Source: Hoeflea sp. BAL378 (GTDB lineage: Bacteria > Pseudomonadota > Alphaproteobacteria > Rhizobiales > Rhizobiaceae). Taken from it: DNA of 64,000 bases. The notes under the pieces were generated by a model. It had not been told where the DNA came from, did not search any database, and was given only the letters and a program-made list of their open reading frames with translations. How positions within the stretch are numbered: the first letter of the stretch is position 1; every line of letters starts with the position of its first letter. Of the stretch, positions 42,447-50,557 are shown piece after piece. Location of the stretch: the NCBI RefSeq assembly GCF_000759435.1, contig NZ_JRJG01000030.1, positions 1 to 64,000 of the forward strand, in the 5' to 3' direction. A program made the position numbers and the translations under genes.

Positions 42447-42923
42447 TCAGTGCTCCAGTTGCTCGTACATCTGCTTGGTGAGCTTGTTCATCAGGTCGAT
42501 GTCGTCTTCGGCGATGCCCATGAACGCCCGCGCGGCAACGGTGTCGACCTTTCGCAGGGCGATATCCAGGGTCTGGCGCCCGTGCGGCGTCAGCGAGACT
42601 TCGATGGACCGCGCATCCTTCTGCGACACGCTTGTCGAGACCAGTTCCTGAGCGACCATTCTCCGGATGATCTTGGCTGTGGTCGAGATCATGGTCGCGG
42701 CTTCATCCGAGATCTGCGTGACGGTCGCGGTCCCGCGCTTTCCCAGAATGCTCAGCACGCGCCAGCGCGGCGTGTCGATGCCAATCGGCTTCAAGACGGC
42801 GTCGAGCCGGCGGTGATAGATCGAGATGAGCCGAGACATATTGTAGAACGGCCATTCATCGAAAACAAAATTGTCGTGCGCGAGCTCGAATTTGCTGCGC
42901 GGGCGCTGGTACTGATTCATCAT
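42447..42923 (-). CDS. MarR-family transcriptional regulator
   Basis: A 158-residue winged-helix regulator: ISIYHRRLDAVLKPIGIDTP helix, then VTQISDEAATMISTTAKIIRR recognition region and the wing DARSIEVSLTPHG. ATG 42923 (first of two adjacent ATGs) follows CGGAG; a longer frame reaching 43031 runs into IS debris. It is convergent with the ABC/ABM/dehydrogenase/M24 operon. A sequence shared between its own promoter (GAATATTCCACG) and the operon promoter (34213) suggests that it represses both, released by a small-molecule ligand. Confidence 0.85.
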   Translation of the reverse strand: MMNQYQRPRSKFELAHDNFVFDEWPFYNMSRLISIYHRRLDAVLKPIGIDTPRWRVLSILGKRGTATVTQISDEAATMISTTAKIIRRMVAQELVSTSVSQKDARSIEVSLTPHGRQTLDIALRKVDTVAARAFMGIAEDDIDLMNKLTKQMYEQLEH

Positions 42924-43024
42924 AAAACTCCGTTTGTCGAATATTCCACGATTTCCGCGACTAAGTCCAGCGTTCACACGGCAGGCATGTGCGTGTTGGT
43001 CGAGTGTCCCGAGGGCCGGCATGT

Positions 43025-43207
43025 TGGCCATGCCCCCGCGCTCTCATCCAGTTTGAGGTTCAAACTGGCCCACTCAGCGGACCAGGACATGAAGCGAGGC
43101 CGTTTTTTGAAGAGCAGATCATCGGGAGAGTGAAGGAGGATGCGGCCGGGATTGCGGCTTTGGAGCTCTGCCGCAACGTGGCTTCAGCGACGCCCGCATC
43201 TACAGGT
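43025..43207 (+). pseudogene. Decayed end of an IS407-like element with orfA fragment
   Basis: The sequence TGGCCATGCCCCCGCGCTCT, then ATCCAGTTTGA and GGACCAGGACATGAAGCG match, in opposite orientation, the right end and orfA start of the complete IS at 16848-18119. The orfA frame starts at 43090 (MKRGRF) but is broken after a few codons by base changes. Similarity runs to about the SDAxIYK region and stops at the LysR gene end. It is a remnant of an old insertion between the MarR and LysR genes. Confidence 0.75.
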
Positions 43208-44108
43208 CACGCGGTTGCTTCATCAGGCTCTGCACCAGCCCTATCAGCTCGTCGAGAACGGCAATCCGTTGGGCGCCGGCGGGACGGATTGCGAAATAGG
43301 AGACGTCGATCCGGGGCTCGAAGGGGATGGCCACGATGTCGGCCTTTGCGGCATTCAGGCTGGTTTCGTCGACAATCCCCACACCCATGCCCGCTGCGGC
43401 AAAATGGCAGCAGTTCAGCATCGAGGTTTCCATCGTGCTGACAGGCTGGTGATCTTCATGGGAGAAGGCGCGATCGAGCGCCAGCCTCAAGGGGGAATTG
43501 CGGCCGGGGATCAGCACGCGCTCATCGAGCAGGTCGGCCGGGACGATGACATTCCGGTCCGCCAGCCGGTGCCCCTTCGCCATCGCCGCCACGGCGTGGG
43601 AGCTGTGCAGCAGCACCGCATTCTTGTCCGCCATCCGCGGCGAGCCGTAGACGAGACCGAGATCGTAGCGGTTCTGCTCGACCATGTTCCAGATGTGGCG
43701 GCTGTTCTCGACGTCGATCACCAGGGGAATGTCCAGGCGATGACCGAGGCTCTGCCTGAGCGCCTGGTGCAGATACGGCCGGACCAGCGAGGTGACGCTG
43801 GCCACGCGGATGACGGTATTCTTGTGCAGGCGGATGTCATCGGCGGCCTGGGCGATCTGGTCGAGCCCCAGATACAGACGCTCCACTTCCCGGTAGAGCT
43901 GCGCGGCTTCGGAGGTCGGCACCAGACGCACGCCCACCCGTTCGAACAGGGGGATCCGGACAGCGATCTCGAGGTCGCGAATGAGCCGGCTGACCGCGGG
44001 CTGGGTGACGTTCATGGCGTCCGCCGCGGCCGTGATGCCGCCGGTCATCATCACGCTCCTGAAGGCTTCGACCTGCCGGGGTTTCAATCGCACGCCACGC
44101 CATCCCAT
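43200..44108 (-). CDS. LysR-family transcriptional regulator
   Basis: A 302-residue LysR protein starting at ATG 44108 (MGWRGVRLKPRQVEAFRSVM). The HTH region is GGITAAADAMNVTQPAVSRLIRD, followed by a substrate-binding domain. It is divergent from the ABC/aldolase/nucleoside-hydrolase operon, the classical LysR arrangement, with an inverted repeat TATTTG-N16-CAAATA just upstream of its start. It probably controls that operon in response to its substrate. Its 3' end abuts the IS remnant. Confidence 0.88.
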   Translation of the reverse strand: MGWRGVRLKPRQVEAFRSVMMTGGITAAADAMNVTQPAVSRLIRDLEIAVRIPLFERVGVRLVPTSEAAQLYREVERLYLGLDQIAQAADDIRLHKNTVIRVASVTSLVRPYLHQALRQSLGHRLDIPLVIDVENSRHIWNMVEQNRYDLGLVYGSPRMADKNAVLLHSSHAVAAMAKGHRLADRNVIVPADLLDERVLIPGRNSPLRLALDRAFSHEDHQPVSTMETSMLNCCHFAAAGMGVGIVDETSLNAAKADIVAIPFEPRIDVSYFAIRPAGAQRIAVLDELIGLVQSLMKQPRDL

Positions 44109-44110
44109 AA

Positions 44111-44138
44111 TATTTGAACATGAAGTGTGCACCAAATA
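44111..44138. promoter_or_regulatory. Candidate LysR binding site
   Basis: TATTTG (44111-44116) and CAAATA (44133-44138) form an inverted repeat with a 16-base spacer in the 117-bp gap between the divergent LysR and binding-protein genes. Position and dyad symmetry fit a LysR autoregulatory site; not proven. Confidence 0.35.
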
Positions 44139-44225
44139 CAATTTTTATCGCACAGGAGAAAGGGATAACTGAAACGTCGACCCCGCAAAGGAGAGTGCGG
44201 GCCGGATAACCTGGAGGAGTCCACC

Positions 44226-45776
44226 ATGAAAATTTCCGCACGCGCGGCCATTCTTGCTGCGTCCGTCGTCTTCGCGCCGCTGGCCGGTCACGCCCAGGAC
44301 CTGACGATCGGCCTTGCCGCGTCGACCACATCCATGGATCCGCAATTCTATGTCGTCGGCCCCAACAGCGCCATGGCGCGCAACATCTTCGACGGCCTGG
44401 TCAACCAGGACGACAAGCAGCAGTTGCAGCCGGCGCTGGCGGTGTCATGGACCGCCGTCGACGAGACGACCTGGGAATTCAAGCTGCGCGAAGGCGTCAA
44501 GTTCCACGATGGCAGCGATTTTACCGCTGAGGATGTGGTGGCCAGCATCAAGCGGGTGCCGCTCGCCTCGGCCAACAGCCCGAGCTCGTTCGCGCCCTAT
44601 GTGAAGGCGATCACCGATGTGGTCGCGGTCGATCCGCTGACCGTCCGCGTCACCACGGCCGAACCGACGCCGCTTCTGCCCAACAATCTCAGCCGCATCG
44701 CCATCCTGCCGGCGGAGATGGAGAACACGACGACGGAAGAGATGAACTCCGGCACCGGCGTCATCGGCACCGGTCCGTTCAAATTCGTCTCCTGGTCCCC
44801 GGACGAGAACGTCGTTGTCGCGCGCAACGAGGATTACTGGGGCGAGAAGGCCGTGTGGGACACGGTCACCTTCCGCATCTTCAAGAATTCGAGCGCACGC
44901 GTTGCCGCCATCCTTTCCGGCGATGTCGACATGATCGAGAGCATTCCGACCGCCGACACCCGCAGGCTCCAGTCGTCCGACGATCTGACGGTGACCAATG
45001 TCGCGGGCAACCGTGTGATGTATCTGCACATGGACCAGGATCGCGAGGTTTCGCCCTTCGCCAAGGGGCCGGATGGCAAGAACCCGCTCCTGAAGCCTGA
45101 AGTCCGCCGCGCATTGTCGCTGTCGCTCAACCGTCAGGCGATCGTCGACCGGATCATGGACGGGCAGGGCGTCCCTGCCGGCCAGTTGGTCCCGGAAGGC
45201 TATTTCGGCTACGATCCGTCGATCGCGGTTGATCCCTACGATGCGGAAAAGGCGACCCAGTTGCTCGCCGACGCGGGCTATCCGGACGGCTTCTCTCTCA
45301 CCTTCCATGCCTCCAATGATCGCTATCCGAACGATTCCAAGGTCGCCCAGGCGATCGGCCAGTTCTTCAACCGGATCGGCGTCAAGACAGAGGTCGAGAC
45401 GCTTCCGGCCAGCGTCTATTTCAGCCGCGCCTCCAATCTGGAATTCAGCTTCATCATGGGCGGCGCCGCCGTCGAGACCGGGGAAGCCTCCGGCGTTCTC
45501 GGGCCGCTCTTGGAAACCTACGGAGAGAAGTCGGGCCAGGGCAATCGCGGCCGGTATTCCAACCCGGACTTCGACAAGGCGCTCAACGAGGCCCGCGTCA
45601 CGCTCGACGATGAAAAGCGGGAAGGACTGCTTCAAAAGGCCATGGACATCGCCATGAGCGACCTCGGTGTCATCCCGGTCTTCTATCTCGCCAATACTTG
45701 GGCCATGAAGGACGAGTTCTCCTATCCGGGGCGTTCGGACGGCTACACGCTGCCCTATTACGTGACGCCCAACTAG
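44226..45776 (+). CDS. ABC transporter solute-binding protein, family 5
   Basis: A 516-residue SBP_bac_5 protein with a Sec signal peptide (about 1-23, cleavage near GHA-QD). The mature sequence shows MARNIFDGLVNQD, LREGVKFHDGSDFTAEDVVA and a C-terminal VIPVFYLANTW segment typical of dipeptide/oligopeptide/glutathione-type receptors. GGAGG precedes the ATG. It is the first gene of a plus-strand operon extending to 52363. Confidence 0.9.
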   Translation: MKISARAAILAASVVFAPLAGHAQDLTIGLAASTTSMDPQFYVVGPNSAMARNIFDGLVNQDDKQQLQPALAVSWTAVDETTWEFKLREGVKFHDGSDFTAEDVVASIKRVPLASANSPSSFAPYVKAITDVVAVDPLTVRVTTAEPTPLLPNNLSRIAILPAEMENTTTEEMNSGTGVIGTGPFKFVSWSPDENVVVARNEDYWGEKAVWDTVTFRIFKNSSARVAAILSGDVDMIESIPTADTRRLQSSDDLTVTNVAGNRVMYLHMDQDREVSPFAKGPDGKNPLLKPEVRRALSLSLNRQAIVDRIMDGQGVPAGQLVPEGYFGYDPSIAVDPYDAEKATQLLADAGYPDGFSLTFHASNDRYPNDSKVAQAIGQFFNRIGVKTEVETLPASVYFSRASNLEFSFIMGGAAVETGEASGVLGPLLETYGEKSGQGNRGRYSNPDFDKALNEARVTLDDEKREGLLQKAMDIAMSDLGVIPVFYLANTWAMKDEFSYPGRSDGYTLPYYVTPN

Positions 45777-45797
45777 GCCGGGAAAGGGGCATACACC

Positions 45798-46679
45798 ATG
45801 GCTTTCAGCGGCGTATTTCCCTATCTCGTCTCTCCGGTCGATGCCTCCGGCGAGGTCTTGACCGGCGTTCTCGCCGATCTGGTGGACCATCTCGTCGAAG
45901 CCGGGGTCCATGGTCTGACCCCGCTCGGCAGCACCGGTGAATTTCCCTATCTCTCCCAAGAGAAGAAGCGCAACGTCGTCGACACGGTGATCTCGGCCAA
46001 TCGCGGCCGGGTTCCCGTTGTCGCCGGCGTTGCGTCGACGTCGATCATCGATGCCGTTGCCCAGACCGAATCGATGGTCGAGGCCGGGGCCGACGGCATT
46101 CTTGCGGTGCTCGAGGCCTATTTCCCGGTGAGCGAGGCGGGTGTCGAGGAGTATTTCAAGGCCATCGCCCGGGCGGCCAGGGGCCGTCCCGTGGTGCTCT
46201 ACACCAATCCGCAGTTTCAACGGTCGGATCTCAGCCTGCCCGTCATCGAGCGGCTGAGCCATGTCGACAACATCGGCTACATCAAGGATGCATCGACCAA
46301 TACGGGGCGCCTTCTCTCCATCATCGAGAGGACGCGCGGCCGCATGGAGGTGTTTTCAGCGTCCGCGCATATTCCGGCCTGTGTGATGATGATTGGCGGA
46401 GTGGGCTGGATGGCCGGTCCCGCCTGCATCATCCCAAAGCAGAGCATCGCGCTCTACGACGCCGCCAAGGCCGGAGACTGGACTCGGGCGATGGAGCTCC
46501 AGCGCCCGCTCTGGCGGGTCAACGAGATCTTCGCAAAATATTCGATCGCCGCCTGCGTCAAGACGGCCCTCGATCTCCAGGGCTTTGCGGTGGGAGCGCC
46601 GATCGCCCCGCAGCAGCCGCTGGGCGAGGCGGCCCGCTACGAAATCGCCGCGGTCCTTCGCGACGTCGGCGCACTCTGA
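45798..46679 (+). CDS. Dihydrodipicolinate synthase-family aldolase
   Basis: A 293-residue TIM-barrel class I aldolase. Schiff-base Lys163 (YIKDAS), Tyr135 (VVLYTNP) and the substrate-carboxylate loop GSTGEF (44-49) are present. Paralogues outside lysine biosynthesis act on 2-keto-3-deoxy sugar acids, N-acetylneuraminate or related compounds. Its place between a binding-protein gene and two nucleoside hydrolases points to catabolism of a nucleoside- or sugar-linked substrate. Confidence 0.85.
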   Translation: MAFSGVFPYLVSPVDASGEVLTGVLADLVDHLVEAGVHGLTPLGSTGEFPYLSQEKKRNVVDTVISANRGRVPVVAGVASTSIIDAVAQTESMVEAGADGILAVLEAYFPVSEAGVEEYFKAIARAARGRPVVLYTNPQFQRSDLSLPVIERLSHVDNIGYIKDASTNTGRLLSIIERTRGRMEVFSASAHIPACVMMIGGVGWMAGPACIIPKQSIALYDAAKAGDWTRAMELQRPLWRVNEIFAKYSIAACVKTALDLQGFAVGAPIAPQQPLGEAARYEIAAVLRDVGAL

Positions 46680-46712
46680 GCGTCTTCCTCCGGCAATTTA
46701 GGGCATTTCAGC

Positions 46713-47672
46713 ATGAAGACGATTCCGATTATTGTCGACTGCGATCCGGGTATCGACGATACCATCGCGCTTCTGACGGCCTTCGTGTCGCCGGAACTCG
46801 ACATTCTCGGCATCACCCCCGTGTGCGGCAACCAGCCGCTCGGACGCACCGTCCTCAACGCGCTGCAGGTCTGCGAACTGGGCGGGCGCCCCGACATTCC
46901 GGTCTATCCCGGCTGCTTCCGGCCGATGCTCCGCGAGCCCATTCATGGCCAGTTCCACGGCAAGACCGGACTTGGCAACACGACGCTGCCCGATCCCGTC
47001 AAGACGGCGGAAGAGATGTCGGCCGTCGACTTTCTGATCGAGGCGTTGAGCCTGGCCAGCGCCAAGGGGGAGCCCGTCACCCTTTGCTGCCTCGGTCCGA
47101 TGACCAATCTCGCCGTCGCCCTGCGCATCAAGCCGCAGATCGCCGACGGCATCGGCCGCGTCGTGATGATGGGCGGCGCCTATCGCGAGCCCGGCAATCG
47201 CACGATGACGTCGGAGTTCAACGTTCTGGCCGATCCGCATGCCGCCCATGTGGTGTTTTCGAGCGGGATCCCGATTGTTGCGCTTGCCCTGGATGCGACC
47301 CATCAGGTCATGCTGAAGCCCGAGCATGTCACCGCATTTTCCCGGGTCGGCGGACGCATTTCGCACGCGCTCGGAGAACTGATGGCCTTCTGGGACCGCA
47401 ATGACGTCGCCCGCTACGGCTCGCGCGGCGGCCCGCTGCACGATCCGCTGGTCATCGCCTATATTCTGGCGCCGCACCTGTTCGGGACCACGCGGGCGCG
47501 CATCTTCGTCGAATACGAGAGCGAGCTGTGCATGGGCCAGACGATCGCCGACTGGTACGGCAAGAGCGGGCTGGAGCCCAATGCCGAGATCGTCACCCGG
47601 GTGGATGCGCAAGGGGTGATCGATTTCTTCCTCGACCGCCTGTCGCGATATGCCGAGAAGGTCCCGGCATGA
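46713..47672 (+). CDS. Inosine-uridine-preferring nucleoside hydrolase family protein
   Basis: A 319-residue protein with the calcium-binding signature VDCDPGIDD (Asp9, Asp11, Asp15, Asp16) and the C-terminal GPLHDP motif. It cleaves the N-glycosidic bond of ribonucleosides or analogues to release base and ribose. The stop overlaps the start of a second nucleoside hydrolase gene (ATGA), so the pair is co-translated. Confidence 0.88.
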   Translation: MKTIPIIVDCDPGIDDTIALLTAFVSPELDILGITPVCGNQPLGRTVLNALQVCELGGRPDIPVYPGCFRPMLREPIHGQFHGKTGLGNTTLPDPVKTAEEMSAVDFLIEALSLASAKGEPVTLCCLGPMTNLAVALRIKPQIADGIGRVVMMGGAYREPGNRTMTSEFNVLADPHAAHVVFSSGIPIVALALDATHQVMLKPEHVTAFSRVGGRISHALGELMAFWDRNDVARYGSRGGPLHDPLVIAYILAPHLFGTTRARIFVEYESELCMGQTIADWYGKSGLEPNAEIVTRVDAQGVIDFFLDRLSRYAEKVPA

Positions 47673-48637
47673 GCGTTCACAGGATCATCATCGACACAGA
47701 TCCCGGCCTGGACGACGCCGCGGCCATCCTGATGGCTCTTGCCTCGCCGGAGATCGAGGTGCTCGGCCTGTCCGTCGTGGCCGGGAATGTGCCGTTGCAG
47801 GATGCGCTGATCAACGCCTGCAAGATCGTGGGGCTGAGCGGCCGGACCGATGTGCCGGTGCATGGCGGCGCCGCCGGTCCGCTTGTGCGCGACCGGGTGC
47901 TGGGGAAATACGCCGGGATCGGCGCCTTCGACGATCGCCTCGTGCCCGCGGGGCAGATCCGCCCGGCGGAGGAAAACGCCGTGCGGTTCATCGTCCGGCT
48001 CGCGCGCGAAGCCGCAAGGACCGGCGATCCCGTCACCATCTGCGCCATCGGCCCGATGACGAACATCGCCCTGGCGCTGGTCCAGCATCCCGACGTCGCC
48101 AGGGGCATCGGCCGCATCGTCCTCATGGGCGGAGCCTTTGCCGCCATGGGGCACCGCACGCCCTGGGCGGAATTCAACGTCTATGCCGATCCGCATGCCG
48201 CTGATGTCGTTTTGCGCTCCGGCGTGCCGATCGTCATGATGCCGCTCGACGTGACGTTCAAGACTTTGTTCACCCGGGAGCATTTCGAGGCGTTCCGCCG
48301 CGGCGGCGCTGCGGGTCAGGCCCTGAGCAACCTGTTCACGACCTTCGACCGCTCCGACACGGCGCGATTCGGACGTCCGGGAGGGCCGATCCACGATGCG
48401 ACGACGATTGCCTGGCTGCTTCGTCCCGACCTGTTCAAGGGCGAGGACGTCCATGTCGGCGTCGAGCTCATGGGCGTGACGATGGGACATACCTATGCCG
48501 ATTTCCACAACAAGCTCGGCCGGCAGAGCAATGCCACCGTCATCACCGATGTGGACCAGGCCGGATTTACCAAACTGCTGATTGAGCGTATCGGCCGTCA
48601 CGGCGGCGCGCGTTCACAGCCGATGCCGGAGGCATGA
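47669..48637 (+). CDS. Second nucleoside hydrolase family protein
   Basis: A 322-residue paralogue of the preceding gene with IDTDPGLDD (Asp9-Asp16) and GPIHDA. The two proteins are clearly diverged, so they probably have different nucleobase or sugar specificity, or form a heteromer. ATG 47669 overlaps the previous stop by ATGA. The operon continues with an Opp-type transporter 4 bases downstream. Confidence 0.88.
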   Translation: MSVHRIIIDTDPGLDDAAAILMALASPEIEVLGLSVVAGNVPLQDALINACKIVGLSGRTDVPVHGGAAGPLVRDRVLGKYAGIGAFDDRLVPAGQIRPAEENAVRFIVRLAREAARTGDPVTICAIGPMTNIALALVQHPDVARGIGRIVLMGGAFAAMGHRTPWAEFNVYADPHAADVVLRSGVPIVMMPLDVTFKTLFTREHFEAFRRGGAAGQALSNLFTTFDRSDTARFGRPGGPIHDATTIAWLLRPDLFKGEDVHVGVELMGVTMGHTYADFHNKLGRQSNATVITDVDQAGFTKLLIERIGRHGGARSQPMPEA

Positions 48638-48641
48638 CACC

Positions 48642-49619
48642 ATGAGCGGATATCTCTTCAGCCGGCTGGTCCAGACCGCGCTCACGCTCCTGGTCATGTC
48701 GATCCTGGTCTTCGCCGGCCTCTATCTTGTCGGCAATCCGGTCGACGTGCTGTTGAGCCCGACCGCGACGCCGGCCGAAAGGCTGCAGGTGATCCAGTCC
48801 TTCGGCCTCGACAAGCCGGTATGGGAGCAATACTGGCTCTTCCTCAGCCGCGCCTTGTCGGGCGACCTGGGCAATTCCTTTGTCTTCAACCAGCCGGCGC
48901 TGACGCTGATCCTCAAGCGGATGCCGGCGACGCTGGAACTGGCCTTCGTCGCCCTGATGATGGCTTTGGTGATCGGCATCCCGCTGGGCATCTATGCCGG
49001 ATTGAAGCCCAAGAGCCTGGTCTCCAAATCCATCATGACCTTCTCGATCCTGGGCTTCAGCCTGCCGACCTTCTGGATCGGTCTCATGATGATCATGCTC
49101 TTCAGCGTCTATCTCGGATGGCTGCCGGCATCGGGCCGCGGCGAGACGGTCCCGGTCCTGGGGGTCCCGCTCAGCCTGTTGACGATCGACGGGTGGTCGC
49201 ATCTGCTCCTGCCCGCCCTCAATCTCGCGCTGTTCAAGATATCGCTGGTCATCCGGCTGACCCGCGCCGGCGTGATGGAGACCATGCAGCTCGATTTCGT
49301 CCGCTTCGCCCGGGCCAAGGGGCTCCCCGAGCGTCACATCGTCATTGTCCATGTGCTCAAGAACACGCTCATTCCGCTGATCACCGTCATCGGCCTCGAA
49401 CTCGGGTCGCTGATTGCCTTTGCGGTGGTGACCGAGACGATCTTTGCCTGGCCGGGCATGGGCAAGCTGATCATCGACGCCATCAGCGTTCTCGATCGGC
49501 CTTTGATCCTGGCCTATCTGATGATCACCGTGGTGATGTTCAGTCTCATCAATCTCCTCGTCGACATCCTCTACTCGATCGTGGACCCCCGCGTCCGCCT
49601 CGAAGGAAATTCGCAATGA
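48642..49619 (+). CDS. ABC transporter permease (DppB-type)
   Basis: A 325-residue six-segment permease beginning MSGYLFSRLVQTALTLLVMS. The loop FARAKGLPERHIVIVHVLKN and AVVTETIFAWPGMGKLIIDA are diagnostic of DppB/OppB. It pairs with the next gene and with the binding protein at 44226. ATG 48642 is chosen over an upstream in-frame start inside the nucleoside hydrolase gene. Confidence 0.88.
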   Translation: MSGYLFSRLVQTALTLLVMSILVFAGLYLVGNPVDVLLSPTATPAERLQVIQSFGLDKPVWEQYWLFLSRALSGDLGNSFVFNQPALTLILKRMPATLELAFVALMMALVIGIPLGIYAGLKPKSLVSKSIMTFSILGFSLPTFWIGLMMIMLFSVYLGWLPASGRGETVPVLGVPLSLLTIDGWSHLLLPALNLALFKISLVIRLTRAGVMETMQLDFVRFARAKGLPERHIVIVHVLKNTLIPLITVIGLELGSLIAFAVVTETIFAWPGMGKLIIDAISVLDRPLILAYLMITVVMFSLINLLVDILYSIVDPRVRLEGNSQ

Positions 49620-50554
49620 GCAAGACCACTCCCGCGACCGCATCGATCCACTCCGACGAGGCAGAAGCCCCGGACCGGCCCGCGCGCGCGCCGGCCTGGC
49701 AGGTGGTGTCGGCGCTGCTGCACGACAGGCTGGCCCTTCTCGGCATCATCCTCGTGACGATCTTCATTCTGGCCGCCGTGCTGGCGCCTCTGATCGCGCC
49801 GCAGAATCCCTATGATCTCGGCCAGCTCGACATCATGGACGGCCGCCTGCCGCCCGGATCCGAAAGCATGACCGGCATGATCTATGTGATCGGCACCGAC
49901 ACCCAGGGCCGCGACCTGTTCAGCGCCATTCTTTACGGGCTGCGCACCAGTCTCCTGGTCGGCCTTTCAAGCGCGGCGATTGCGCTGGCGATCGGCGCAT
50001 CGATCGGGCTTGCCAGCGCCTATGTCGGCGGACGGCTGGACGCGGTGCTGATGCGCATCGTCGACATCCAGTTGAGCTTCCCGGCTATCCTGATCGCGCT
50101 GATCTTCCTCGCAATCCTCGGCCAGGGCGTCGACAAGATCATCCTGGCGCTGGTCGTCACCCAATGGGCCTATTACGCGCGCACCATTCGCGGATCGGCG
50201 CTGATCGAGCGCAAGCGCGCCTATGTCGATGCCGCGCGCTCGCTGGCCCTGCCCGACAGGCGCATTGTCTTCCGGCACATCCTGCCCAACTGCCTGCCGC
50301 CGCTGATCGTGGTCGCCACCATGCGTGTCGCCTACGCCATCATGCTCGAAGCGACGCTCTCCTTCCTCGGCATCGGCCTGCCGGTCACCGAACCGTCGCT
50401 CGGCCTGTTGATCTCCAACGGCTTCGATTACCTGCTTTCCGGTGATTACTGGATCAGCCTGTTTCCGGGCATCGCGCTTCTCCTGCTGATCGTCGCCATC
50501 AACCTGATCGGCGATTCCCTGCGCGACATCATCAATCCTCGGCGCGAGAGCTAA
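49616..50554 (+). CDS. ABC transporter permease (DppC-type)
   Basis: A 312-residue permease starting MSKTTPATASIHSDE, with an OppC N-terminal segment and the motif GTDTQGRDLFSAILYG. The EAA loop is YVDAARSLALPDRRIVFRHI. It overlaps the DppB-type gene by ATGA. A longer open frame upstream is a shadow of that gene. Confidence 0.88.
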   Translation: MSKTTPATASIHSDEAEAPDRPARAPAWQVVSALLHDRLALLGIILVTIFILAAVLAPLIAPQNPYDLGQLDIMDGRLPPGSESMTGMIYVIGTDTQGRDLFSAILYGLRTSLLVGLSSAAIALAIGASIGLASAYVGGRLDAVLMRIVDIQLSFPAILIALIFLAILGQGVDKIILALVVTQWAYYARTIRGSALIERKRAYVDAARSLALPDRRIVFRHILPNCLPPLIVVATMRVAYAIMLEATLSFLGIGLPVTEPSLGLLISNGFDYLLSGDYWISLFPGIALLLLIVAINLIGDSLRDIINPRRES

Positions 50555-50557
50555 CCC

